Position numbers and translations under genes: made by a program. Below are positions 45,348 to 58,100 of a DNA stretch of 64,000 nt, piece by piece. The notes below the pieces were generated by a model that did not search any database, had not been told where the DNA came from, and saw only the letters and a program-made list of their open reading frames with translations. The stretch is from Nereocystis luetkeana (lineage: Eukaryota; Sar; Phaeophyceae; Laminariales; Laminariaceae), in assembly GCA_031213475.1 (NCBI GenBank), contig JARUPZ010000025.1, positions 8,516,592-8,580,591 of the forward strand, in the 5' to 3' direction. Position 1 is the first letter of the stretch; the number at the start of each line of letters is the position of its first letter.

Positions 45348-46050
45348 ATGCTCGCGCCGTGTAGGCAAGATTCGGCTCACTTTGGGCTACCGGGTAGCAG
45401 GTGGTGTGTGCCCTCGCACTGAAACAAAAAACCGCTCTTCTTGCTGATTTGATTCTATTGTATAGAATGTCACAGCAGAGCAGCTCGAGGGAGGCAGGCC
45501 GCCTGCGGAAAAGCGCGACAACTACGCAGCGGCGTGCGTACCCCTCCTTCCCTCCAGTCCCACTGGCTTATCTGAAGGCCTGAGGGATGTGCTCCCCTCT
45601 ACCTGTCTGGCTCTATCCTCTCGCGTTATGATGACAGGGCCGCCATCAAATAAAGCACCCCGAGGGCGACTACAGGAGAGCAAATGATGCTGCGGACCTG
45701 TGTCCGTTCCCAGCGCCCCAACCTGGCTCCAAAGCTTTTCGCGATGTTGAAACATTTCGGGTCGCCAGAACGGATCTTTACGAAATCCCTTCGGACACCC
45801 GAACCCCTGGTTGAAAATAAATATTTCCGAATACGCAACTCCCTGCAAATTTCCATTATTTTCATTTTTTCAAAACTTTCTGCTTCTTTCTCTGCCCTCT
45901 CACTGTTCCCTGCTGCTGTCTGGAACAACTACCTCCTGTCTCGTTCGGCCTCAGCCGTGCCAGCTTGCTCGGTTTGCTCGCTGTGCCATCTACTTGGGTC
46001 TATCGGGCCGTCATCGGGACGGGCGCATTGCACTACTCACACCTAAAAAG

Positions 46051-46160
46051 ATGCAGAGGCGCAGAGAGATGGTTCCGCCGCCTTTTCGGTTTGGTGCGGT
46101 CGAGGCCGACATCTTTCGATCCGCGCAGCCCACGCTCAAGAACTACCGCTTTCTCTCTAG
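46051..46160 (+). CDS. OCA-like gene, exon 1
   Basis: The ATG at 46051 opens MQRRREMVPPPFRFGAVEA and the exon runs to NYRFLS plus two bases. The donor is CTCTAG|GTGAGC. The VPPPFRFG...IFRSAQP block is the diagnostic beginning of the OCA/Siw14 domain. The phase-2 AG is completed by the A that starts exon 2 (Arg). Confidence 0.85.
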
Positions 46161-49100
46161 GTGAGCTCACACACATACGCGTGGGTGTGGGTGTGGATGT
46201 TCGTATTAATAGTGTACTTCTGATTGCGACCTGTGTATGGTGCGCTTCTGACCTGTGGGTGTTATTGCACCCACCCCAGTCGCGATTTTGCATTTTACGT
46301 AAAAAAAGCAGTAGCTGGTAGTGTCGGGTACCAGGTATGTCGCAGCAGCAGTATCATATATGTTCCACAGGAGTAGCGGGCAAACAGCGGGTAGTCTTCA
46401 GGTTGCAGTGCTGCTGCTGCTGCTGCTGCTGCTGCCGCTGCTGCTGCCGCCGCTGCCGCTGCTGCTACTGCTGCTGTTGCTGATGCGCTGCCTTCTGCCA
46501 TGGCACAATTCTTGCGAAGGGAAAGCCTTGGCGAGAGGTTCGTACGGTTCCGCCGCCCTTTCGGTTCGGGGTCGTCGAGGCCGACATATTTTGACCCACC
46601 CAATCACGCACCCCGACCTCAAGAACCACCGACTTTTCTACATGCTAAAAGGCGGATTCTTATGCAGTCGGTTTTGCACTCAGTTGAAAAAGTCGCTTTC
46701 AGCACGTTCGCACGAGCTTTTGCCCCGCAAATGTACGAATTTGGTATTTCTCGCCTCAATCGCTCGAAATCTTATCCAAGACCTATCCAGAGCAGCCGCC
46801 CGCTTCTACAGCCGCCCAGTTGCGCAGGAAATCACCTCTGGTACTTTTTCGATCCAACTATTGCTGTGTCGAATGCGATTACGATCCCCGATCGGGTCGA
46901 AAAAACACAAATAGTTTGCAAGTGATGACCTGACCCGCGGGTCGGGTCAGGAAGTGTCCAAAATCTCACGGGCCGGATCGGGTCGGGTCAAGAGGTTTTC
47001 AAGTCTTGCAGGTCAAGTCAGGTCGGATCAGGATTTTTGCATATTTTCGGATCTCACGGGTCTGGTCGAGTCGGGTAAAGACTTTCTCAAATATCACGGG
47101 CCGGGTCGGGTCAAGTGGTGGTTAAAAAAAAAATCACGGGTCGGTTCAGGTCATGACCCGCGAGAAACGGGTCACTCGCGGGTCGGGCCAACAAGGCCCA
47201 TGCGTTGTTTTCTGCTGACCCGCGGGTCGGACCCGCACATCCGGCCCGTGGATCCGACACTTCAACATCCCGCGTTCTGCCCAAAGGCTTCTCTCGTACG
47301 AACACTGAATAATACCAAGTACTCCTTTGGTATCGTAACACAAAATTAAAGCACCGCCAGATGTATATAAGCATGTCCGCATCCGTCCATAAGCACTACA
47401 GCCACATATCACTACTACTGCAGTGGGGTACTAAAATGGAGATAAAACTGTATTTGAAGCATCGACCCACAGGCCGGATCCGCGGGCCGAGATAAATGGT
47501 CCCGCGGGTTGAGGTGATCCGGCCTGCGGCAGACCCACAGGAAAACACCTCGTGAGTCGTTTCTGGCTGGCTACGACTGCCGTGTGGCGCACCCGACGCC
47601 CTCACACACCCCATCAGGAGCATCCCTCAATTTCGCGAGCTGTAGTTTCCTGTGAGAAGCTGTAAGCTGTCCGCAAGTGACGCGCAAACGTTCGGTTGGG
47701 GGTTGTTTTTGTTTTGTGCACCCCAAATGTAGACCATTTTCGGCCACTGCAACACTTCTGAGTCGAGGTGTAGGACTCTGTTGAGAACCTGCGGGAGATC
47801 AATCTCGAGAGAAACACAAGCTGCTGTGATGAAGCTCTTTCGAGTCACCGTCGCTCTCCGGTAAGCACGAACCAGCCGGAGTTCTAAACGCAGGGTGTTA
47901 TTGTTTTGACTTTTTTTTCCTGTTCCGATAGAACATCGAGAGATCAGACTCACCGGAAACCCCGGGTACAGGAGACGCTTGCGTGCCAGCGTGGCCTTAA
48001 CGATCTCGACGTATTGACCTCTGTCTGCATGTTCGGTCTGGTATTCGCTATCGTGTGACACGTACACTGGACCGATTTAGACATGCCCGGGGTTTATTGA
48101 CGCCTGCTGTTCAGGCTGGCCGCCCTGTGCTGCTCGTATCGAAAGCCAAGCCGAAATCGGAGAGCGCGGTGGTGGTAGGTGCTCTAATTGAAGGCTGCCT
48201 GTGCAAGATGTCAATGGGATCTGGGAGGGTTGAACGTATCCCGCCGTGCTCTCAAGAATGATCAGCAAGACAGAAGTACCAGCACAACCAGCAACCACCA
48301 CCAGCAAACACCACCACCACCACCTGCGCTACGAATACCACCACCAGTCTTGGTGGTGGTGGTGCTGGTGCTGGTGGTTGCAGCAGCTGGTGATGTGATG
48401 GTGGTGGGGCGGTGATGGTGGTGGGGCTTGCTCGATGTCTGACCTGACCAGAAAAATATTATACCCAGGGCGCGACTCCATCACACCACCACACAACCAC
48501 GTGCTACCACCACCGCTACCGCCACCACCACCCCACTAGCCAAGCAGCAGGCAGAAGCTTGTTGCCCATGGTGGCTGGTGGTCGTGGTCGTGCTGTGATT
48601 TTTTTTACTGGGGTGTCGTTGTGATAGTATTCTTGTACGAGTATACCTTGGTATACTATTGTAGTGGACGATGCGCTCCTATTTTGTTGTTGTTGTTCTC
48701 ACATTAACTCTCTGACGAAGGAGTCCGGGGTCACGCAAAGGTGCTGGAGTCCTTTACGGGGGGCCATAGTTAACAGGACCAAATATTTTTAGTAAAAATG
48801 GTTAAACATATAGGTTTTTATGTGTACCATAGGTCCTGTTAACTATAGTCCCCCGTAATAGGAAGATCCGAAAAACCACAAAAAATCGAAATTCGGCTGC
48901 CTAAAAATATACGAGACGAAGAAAGCGCACACAAGATAAAACCAATGTGCAAACTGAACTAACATGGCCGCGGGTATATCCTCTCAACTATAACGTAACA
49001 GAGTATCCCCGTTCCCACCACTGCGCTCCTATACCAGTGTGCGAGTAAGGGCTCCGCATGGGTGACGGCATTCGCCGACTCCCAAGCTTCGGGGAAGAAA

Positions 49101-52100
49101 ATACACCTGCCAATGATAGTAGTTGGTGTGTATTTTTAAAAACTCATCTCCGAGTCTTCCTCAGACATCGTATGCATCAGCAGTCCACCCACTAAACATA
49201 TGCCAGGTACTTGGTGAAATACAAAGTGATTGCGCTGACGCCCATCGCTTACCAATCAAGTGTTATTGGTGGGTGTCGTCGGTGGTTGGACCGACCAGCC
49301 CACGTCCAACCCACACCCATACACTCATACCCACCCAGCCGCCATACAAGGTTCTTCGCTGACGCGCATCGTTTATTAGTGAATACGATCCCAAGATTGT
49401 TGTTGGAACATGGTACAAATAGAAGAACGGCCAACGCAGTAGCTTAACCCTTTCAGAACTGCAGTCCCGTTTTGGAGACTACTTACTCAAATTCTAAGTA
49501 TTTTGTCCCCACAACGGGACTGCGGTCCTAAGAGGGTTAACTGCGGGTAGGAGTTTGACCACTTCGAGGCGAGTCTGGCACGCTGCTCATCACCATCGTT
49601 CTTGTAATTTGCACGCCCACCTGAAAACTAGGACCAGCCCCGTTTTGGGTGTACAAAATGCGAAGCCGAACATCTGCCCCGTCCGCCCGAAAGTCTCCGA
49701 AATAATGTAGTCATCTCCTGAAAAAATAATTTGGTGTTTTATCGCCTTTCCGTCAGGGCTCATCGCTTGACAATTAATTCAAGATATCCTTCAGTGCGAG
49801 TTCCTAAATATTTTTTCATGGCGAGAGCGAAGTATGTATGTGTTTTTTTGTACATTTGTACACCCCCATTTTGTTCACAGCAAGAAACAAGATTACTTGC
49901 CCTTCAAGTAAAAAAGACAAATGTGAGTGAAGTCTATGACATCCACCGCGGGCGTACCCCCCCCTCCCTCACGTCCCTCCACCGCCGACCCCCACACCGA
50001 CTCCGACCCACCCTCACCCCTTCCCCGAACCCCTACCTCAAACCCCCACCCCAACCCCGACCCCGACCCACCAACCCCCACCGCTTGGTGCAAGCAATGT
50101 CTGCCTGGTCGGGGTGGATGGCTTGCCGGCCACCTAACTTTAGTATAATATTAAAGTATTAATATTAATATTAATGGCGACTTCTCCATAACCTGCGTAC
50201 TTCCCTCCAAATCTAGCCAGTGTTTCGTATCGTACGGTATGGGAATGCCCTGGGAACTTTTAGAACTCTACAATAGTCCCGGTTTGGGGACAAACTATTC
50301 ACATTCCAAGTAACTTGTCCCCAATTGTCCCGAAAACGATATTGCAGTCCTAAGACCTACCGGTATGCCAATGGAAACGCGAAGTTCAAAAGTTTTTTTT
50401 CAAATATATCGCTTTCAAAAAAACAGCCGAAAATTTTCTCGTACCGCCGCTGTGGGGAAAAAAGAGAAAAAAAGTTTGATTTTTCCTTTTTTTTCCCCCA
50501 ACGGCTGCAGGCGGCGCAATTTGTGTTTTTCTGGTCGCAAATTGTCAACACGGTGATCGAAACCAGCTCGTGCGACGATCGACGCTCGATCTCGACATAG
50601 ACTCAGCCCACGGCCAACCCACTCGGTATCTGGCAAGCCCAACGAGTATAGATGACGGCCTCGAAGATATCAGGCGGATCCATGGTCTAGGGGGCGAGAG
50701 CTTGCCGGCGGCGTCCTACGGTATCCTCCCAAACCTGCAAAAAAGACTATTTTTTGCCATTCGAGACGGATGGAGAAGTTTTGTCTTCTGTTTTGTGCAA
50801 ACCAGCGGCCAAATGTTTTTTTATCACACGCCTGGTCAGCTCCCGCCACATGACACCGGCCATGGTGTGAAGACGGTGACCCTAGGGTGGGTCGGAGCCC
50901 CTAACGAGCGCACTCCGTTCAGAATTCATGACGCAGTCGTTGGTTTTGTTGATCGATGTCTGTCGAGGACTCGGAATCTCGCCGCTTCGAACCAAAGATC
51001 GCCCTGAGTTTTTCTCAAGCCGATGTTGGCCCAACATCGGCCCCAGATTTGCTTTTTTCGGGCTTTTCCAAAAGTTAAGAACTTTTTTTTTTTTTAGGTG
51101 GCCCATAGGAAGCGTGTTCTGATTTTTTCCGGCGGGTATCTTTGAAATTCAACCTTTTTATTGCAACTTCGCTGTACCATTGGCATAGGTCTAATTTAAA
51201 GGGTTAAATCTCTGAAGAATAGGGTACGAAACCGATAACGTACGTACGTACCAGGTACGTATTATTACTCGAGACTCGAGATTCGAGATGCCTTGTTCGA
51301 TACTTTTAACCCTTTTAGTACCGCAGTCCCGATTTGGGGACAACCTACTAAAAAATTGACTGGATTGTCCCAAAATGAAACTGCAGCTCTAAAAGGGTTA
51401 ATAAGGAAACAAGGTGCAGGTGAGATAGGCATATAACCTGTCTGCGGGTCTTTGCACAATTCCATTGTGAATTGTGGTACTCGTATCATGTACAGCCATG
51501 GCATTCATGTGGGTAATAATGTAATAATTATAAGCCGGAGATGGTGAGTGACGGGTACCAGCCACTGCGTGCGGTCACTATTAATAGGTGGCGGAGGTCA
51601 AGTCTTCCCCCTGACTGCTGTGGCCGCATCCTTCCCCCATTCCCCCGTAAATCATCATGCCAGGTAGTTTTTTTTCTTGTTTCTGTGGAAACCCCATGGA
51701 TTAGTGTCATGACAAGCACCTGGTACTTCAATATTTAACCCTTTAGTCTGAATCCTTCAGAACTACTGCTGTAGATGCGTGGACCTGGGTACAAACTGTT
51801 TTGAAGTAGTGTAGGATAATTTCTGCAGCAGCGAGAGGGTTAACTACCGGGAAGAAAATACTACCAGTACACTATTTCCAAGTAGTTTGTGCCCAAGAAT
51901 TGGGTGTAGTTCTATGGGTTCAAATATTAAATAAATATTTTACACGTACTTGTATAACATATATTTTGAATGGGCCAGGCAGTTTTGTGTCAAGCTGTTA
52001 TCGTGTCAAGTGTCAAGGCTTTCTTATTATTATGATTATTGAACGGAGATCATCCGTTGTTTCACCGGATTTAGCGGTTACATGCGGCCACGTCACACGC

Positions 52101-55100
52101 CATCCAACGGCCCTGTTCCCTCTTAGCTGTTTCCGATCGTTTTCCATTTCTCTCCATGAAGTACGCCCGCTCCTCACTGCTGTTGGCCATCTGATATTAC
52201 AGGGGACCATAGTTAGTAGGACCAAATATTGTTAGTAGAAATGGCTAAATATATAGGTTTTTATGTATACCACAGGTCCTATTAACTATGGTCCCGCGTA
52301 ATAGTACAATTGTACAACTTCTAAATCGTTTTCTTGCTTAACCTTTAGAACCGCAGTCCCGTTTGGGGGACAAACTACTCGAAGTTTGAGTGGTTTACCC
52401 CCACAACGAGACTGCGGTTCTAAAAGTTTTTTTTTTTTCGAGTGGTTTGTCCCCAAAACGGGACTGCGGTTCTAAAAGGGTTAATAAGTCATGGTTCATT
52501 AGTGTTTGTTTCGCCAAAACTGACTGCTGCTGTAACCAGGGTATATTTTACCACCGCTGCTTTATTTGAAAACTGTTAGTACAAAAAAACAGTTGTGAGG
52601 TCGAGAATTTGGTCGAAAGTAATATTTTAAAAGGATTTACTGCTGTACTGGTGTACCTCTAAAACATCCATACTACTCTGTCCCTAAATATAATGAGCAG
52701 TTCCTGTAATAATATTCAATCAAAACTGCCCTTATTTTGAGGTACATATTGGTATTTCATACGATATGTTTACGAGCACAATGTGTGTTGTTTTCACATT
52801 GACCCTTTTTGTACCGCAGTCCCGTTTGGAGGACAAACTACTTGAAAGTTGATTATTTTGTCCCCAGACGAGACTGCAGTCCTAAAAGGGTTATAAAGCG
52901 TTATTTTACACCAGGAACATGGTTGTTGTTGTTGTTGTTGTTGTTGTTCTTACATTAGAGTGTTGGCGATTTTTTTTTTTTTACTTTTACTTCTCCAAAA
53001 ATTCTCCCGAGGTAACTTTTTGAGGCAAATTTCTGAAAAAAAACGCGAAAAAGTACTTCAGCGAAGTCAGGATTTCATCAAAAGTTGCAATAACTTTTGG
53101 CTCTCAGTCTCATTGGCCTACAGGCACCGAGCATTATCCCGACGCAGAACGCATCATCTCAAATCTCGAAGGATCAAAACACCAAGCATCTTCCATGCCA
53201 CCATGCTGCTTGCTGTACGCATCACGACAACCGCTGGGAGCACAGAGGCTGGAGAGGTGTAGCTTGAGTATAGCGCGCACGAGCGGCGTTGAATTGTGCC
53301 AGCGGGCCGCCGCCGCTGCTACGTAGAGTGCACGCTTTCGCCTACTTGGTGACGACGTGCAGGATGCTTCGTTCCAAAAAAGGACTCGCAATCACTCTCG
53401 TATTCGTACTCGTACTCGTGCTCGCACAGAGCGCGACAGCTCGGGTATCATTTCGATTCCACCATACTGGAGCAGCAGCAGCAGCAGCAGCAGCAGCGGC
53501 GGCGGCAGCAGTGGCCGCGACAGTGGCGGCGGAGCGGAGCCCGCCGGCGCTGTGGCGTGCGTAGGCTGAGCGCAGCTGGAGCAGCAGGAGCAGAAGCAGC
53601 GGGAGCAGCAGCAGCAAGAGCAGCAGCAGCAGCAGCCGCAGCAGGCAATCCAAAAAGGGAAGCTGGCTGGTGCGGGTGCTGACGCTGTTTATTTTTGTTG
53701 CTCAAGCTGCCTCTAGCTGCGGCTAGCGCTTGCTAGCTGCCGCTTGCTGTGCTGCTGCTTGCAGTCGTGGGCTGGCAGTGGTGGCACCGCTGTCAACTCT
53801 GCCGCCGAAACGTTGCTGGGCTGCCGTTGCTGCACTCCCAAGCTGTTTTTTCGTTTTTCGTTTTTCGTTTTTTTGGCGCGTTTGCCTCACCTCCCCCCTT
53901 CCCTTCTTATTTTCGGAGGCGTCGCCTGCAGGATTTGATTTACCTCACTCGCAAAACACACCGAAATCAGGAAGGGAAGGAAATTCACTTTTTTTAGCGC
54001 AAGTAAAAGTTTTTGTTTTTGTTTTACCTCTGTCGCAAACACTCTATTAACCCTTTTAGAACCGCAGTCCCGTTTTGGGGACAAAACACTCAAATTTCAA
54101 GTAGTTTGTCCCCAAAACGGGACCGCGGTTCTAAAGGGGTTAACTCATCGCCACAATACAATGCAGTCCGTGGTCGCAGGACGGGCTCCAATAACTCTGG
54201 AGTGGAAGAAATACCTGGTATCCTGGTATGATACACGATATGCATACCAGGTATATTAATGTTATTAGTAATGGTACCAGGTATACGGGTATAGATATAT
54301 ACTCATAATACATGATACATGGTGCAGCAGTATCACATGTGCAAACAACTCAAACACGAACGGCATTGGAATTATTAAACGCCAACGGTAAAAAAAAAGC
54401 AGGATCCGGGTGAGCTCTTGGTCCGATTTCCTTCCGATTCGCAGCTCGCTCAAAAAATTAAAGCATTATTATTAAGGCATTAAAACCTTCGATTTGGGAA
54501 TAACCAGGAACGGTCTTTTGATCGAAATACTCAAAAATGAAAAATCGCGATTCGGAATCTTGACATGGACGTGGCGCAACGGAATATTCTAAAAATGATG
54601 TCGGTGGAAAAAAAAAAAACAGGTACCTGGTACCAGGTATGTGCGAACATGGAAGGATCCCCGCGAGGTACGCATTGGTCTTGTTTCGTTCCTATTTCAC
54701 CACGTTTTTTACCAAAACTTTGAAACCGTCGATTTGGGATAACACTACAGACAGTAGTAGAACGATCTTGGGTTCGTAATACTCGAAAATAAAAGATCGC
54801 GGCTCGGAACCCGAAAATGGACAAGGAGCTTCGTTCCCATCCCATGTATATACGAGTATTTATACCTACGTTCCTAGTTCCCTACCTACTTCTACAGCTC
54901 CTTCCCTTTGGTAGAGCCGTGGTTGCACCCTGATAGTGAATATTTTGGGGGGGGTTGGCCGTGGTGCCTAAAGTCGACCACCTTAACCCTAACCTTAACG
55001 CTATGGGGTGACCAGTGCTTGGATGCTGTGCTTGGAAAGGCTCTAGGGTGATTTGGCCGGCTCGGGATGCTGTGGCTTGGAAAGACTTTGCTGTAGGCTG

Positions 55101-58100
55101 ATTTGGCCTGCTCGGGATGCTGTAGCTTGGAAAAACTTTATTAATAGGTTGGTTGGGCCGCTTACGAAACACCCCTTAGCCAATCAGAGCGCGTCAATTG
55201 CCTGCCTTGGGAAGACCCACTATCTGGGGGCAACCGCTACTGCTTTCAGCTTTGGTAAGTTAGATCCGATGTCACGTACATGAAACCGTCATGATTTGTA
55301 GGCCACCCTGAAACCTACGAAACCGGTATGACGCTTCGACCGAAGTTTCACACCAAGTGCGATTCTGAGGGACAAAACGAGATCACAGCATCACAGCATT
55401 GCTTTTGTTTGTTTAACAAACTGCCGCAGGCAGTAGAGGTGTTACCCGACAAGTACCCGTCTCAAACGGATATTCGCCAACTTTGAGATACAAATGTTCG
55501 GGTACTCGCGAGTATTTACGGCCTTTTTGGGCGGATAGAGGTACCCGTGTAACGGCGGCTGCCCGTATAACACCCGCGTACCCGAGTGCCCAAATACTCG
55601 GCGAGTATGAAGTGTTACCCGTGCCCGTGACGGGTATTAGCAAGCCGGGTAATACTCGCGAGCACCCGGGCAAATGGCAAAAGGGTAGAACACCTCTAGT
55701 AATAGTACGGTGTGAGATGTAAGGTAGGAAACAGTATTTTTATTGTGACAAGGGTTTCCTCGAGATTATGTACCAAATACCCAGGGGACATAATTTAGGG
55801 GGTGATAAGTTGTCATCTTCGAGAGTTCCAAGGTAAACCAACTGGTACCCGGGTACCCGGCTTATACGGGTACCCGGACCCCAAATACTCGGCGAATATG
55901 AGGTGCTACTCGTGCTCGTGACGGGTAGTAGCAAGCCGGGTATTACTCGCGAGTACCCGGGTAATTGGCAAAAGGGTGACACCTCGAGTGGGCACCCGTG
56001 CTCCTTCCCCACCACATGTATTTTTACGTATGCATCCATGTGCCGTATCAACCCCTTTAGGACTGCAGTCCCATTCTGGGGATATACGGGTCAAATTCTA
56101 AGTAATTCGCCCCCAAAACGGGACTGCGGTCCTACTGTGAAAGGCTTAACTACCTCGTTAACCCCTTTGGGGGTTCGAGATATCATAATGCGGGGGACCA
56201 TAGTTAATAGGACCTATGGTGTACACAAAAACCTACTAGGTATATATTTACCTATTTTTACTGTTACGGGGGGCCATAGTTAACAGGATCAAATATGGTT
56301 AGTAAAAATGGTTAAACATATAGGTTTTTATGTGTACCATAGGTCCTGTTAACTATGGTCCCCCGTAATAACAATATGTAGTCCTATTTACTACCTGGTA
56401 CCTGGTATGGTCCCCCGTAATAGCGACAAAAACAGCAGTGGGTGGTACCTTTAGTGCTATCAACCCTGTGTATAGGAGCAGCGTGAGACCCCACTATTAC
56501 GGGGGGCCATGGTAAATAGGACCTACGTATACACAAAAAATGTATTGGTATGTAGTCACCTATTTTTACCAGCCATGTTTGGTCCTATTTAGTCTGGTCC
56601 TTCGTAAAAGTGGGAAGGGGGGGAGAAGAGCCTGCTATTAATAGTGGGAAGAGGGGGGAGAAGAGCCCGCTATTACGGGGGACCATAGTGAATAGGACCT
56701 ACGGCACACACAAAAATCTCTATATGTGCATATTTTTACTAATACGGGGGACCATAGTCAATAGGACCAAATAGTGTTAGTAAAAATGGTTAAATATATA
56801 GTTTTTCATGCATACCATAGGTCCTGTTAACTATGGTCCCCCGTAATACCAATATTTGGCCCTATTTGCTATGATCCCCCGTAATAGTACGAGTAGAATC
56901 TTGTGGCGCCCGTGGCGCACGAGCCCTTGCGTTGCTCCGTTGTACCCCGGACATCACGCTAATCATCCCCCGATCACGCACTCGCACTCGCCGTTGCTGT
57001 TGCTGTGGAGCGTCTCTTTTTGAGAGTAGATTTTCCCCTCTGAAGTAAGGTCCCAAGAGGGGTATAAGTAGCCACCCTTTTAAGGCAAAAACTGCGGTCC
57101 CTTTTTTGGGGACAAACCAGTCAAATTCCACGTACTATAAGTTTGTCCCCAGAACGGGGCTGCGGTCCTTGAAGGGTTTATATATACCAGGTATCTGGTA
57201 CTCTTCACGGCAGCACATATTTCTCAAGTTATTTGTAATACAACAGTCCTACTGACTGTACGCGGTGAGAGTACTTATCACTTCTTTTTTTTTTTTTCTT
57301 TTTTTTTTTTCGGTGACAGCACTGAAGAGCTACCAACCAAGGAATCAGATTTTTCGGCTGGGCCTTTTTTGCACGCAGTATACGAAAGCCGGAACACCCT
57401 TTTTTGAACGAGATTAGTGTAGGACACGCCGTGCCTCAAAATGAGATTTTTTAGCCCAGCCCACAATGGGAGTTTATTGACAGGTGCCGCGTTTACCAGG
57501 TGTATCTACACTTGTATACTGTATGCGTCAGCTGTGAGTTCGCCCAATTTTTGGTGCGATGTGAGGGTATCATTTTAGGCATTCAAATTGTTATCGTCTC
57601 GAGGCCCTTCCTATCTTCCCTGGTACCAAGCACTTGTTTTTATTCACCAGTACCAGACAAACGTTGTGATTTTCAGAAGGTACCCCCCCCTGAAATGGAG
57701 ATTTTAGTACCTTCGCAGGCGTGTTCATCCGAAATTCTTGCACTACCGAAAAAAACAAGGTTGTGTTCGGTAAGGTACATACCGAGGCGTACCAGCGGTA
57801 GTATACCTCCGGTATACCGGTACCGAGAATATCGGTACGTTCGGTATGATGTTCGTACCCGTACCGAGGACTTCGGTACCTTCGGTACGATGTCCGTACC
57901 GGTACCGAGATTTTCGGTACGTTCGATACGATGTCCATACCGGTACCGGTGGTACCGGTACGATAATCCGTACCGGTACCGAGAAGTTCGGTACGTTCGG
58001 TACGATGTCCATGCCGGTACCGAGGACTTCGGTACGTTCGGTACGATGTCCATACCGGTACCGAGAAGTTCGGTACATTCGGTACGATGTTCATACCGGT

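Larger units (their letters stand above)
48860..51300. other. intron DNA, no supported gene
   Basis: Inside the large OCA-like intron. Contains two element A copies and a D repeat scrap at 50088 (GCTTGGTGCAAGCAATGTCT, GCCTGGTCGG). The 50570-51007 plus frame has no family or splice support. Confidence 0.4.

Noticed and set aside
45626..45928. Minus-strand ERAEKEAESFEKMKIMEICR protein
   Set aside because: Composition reflects the opposite-strand pyrimidine-rich sequence; no splice sites or family, and the plus strand is equally open.
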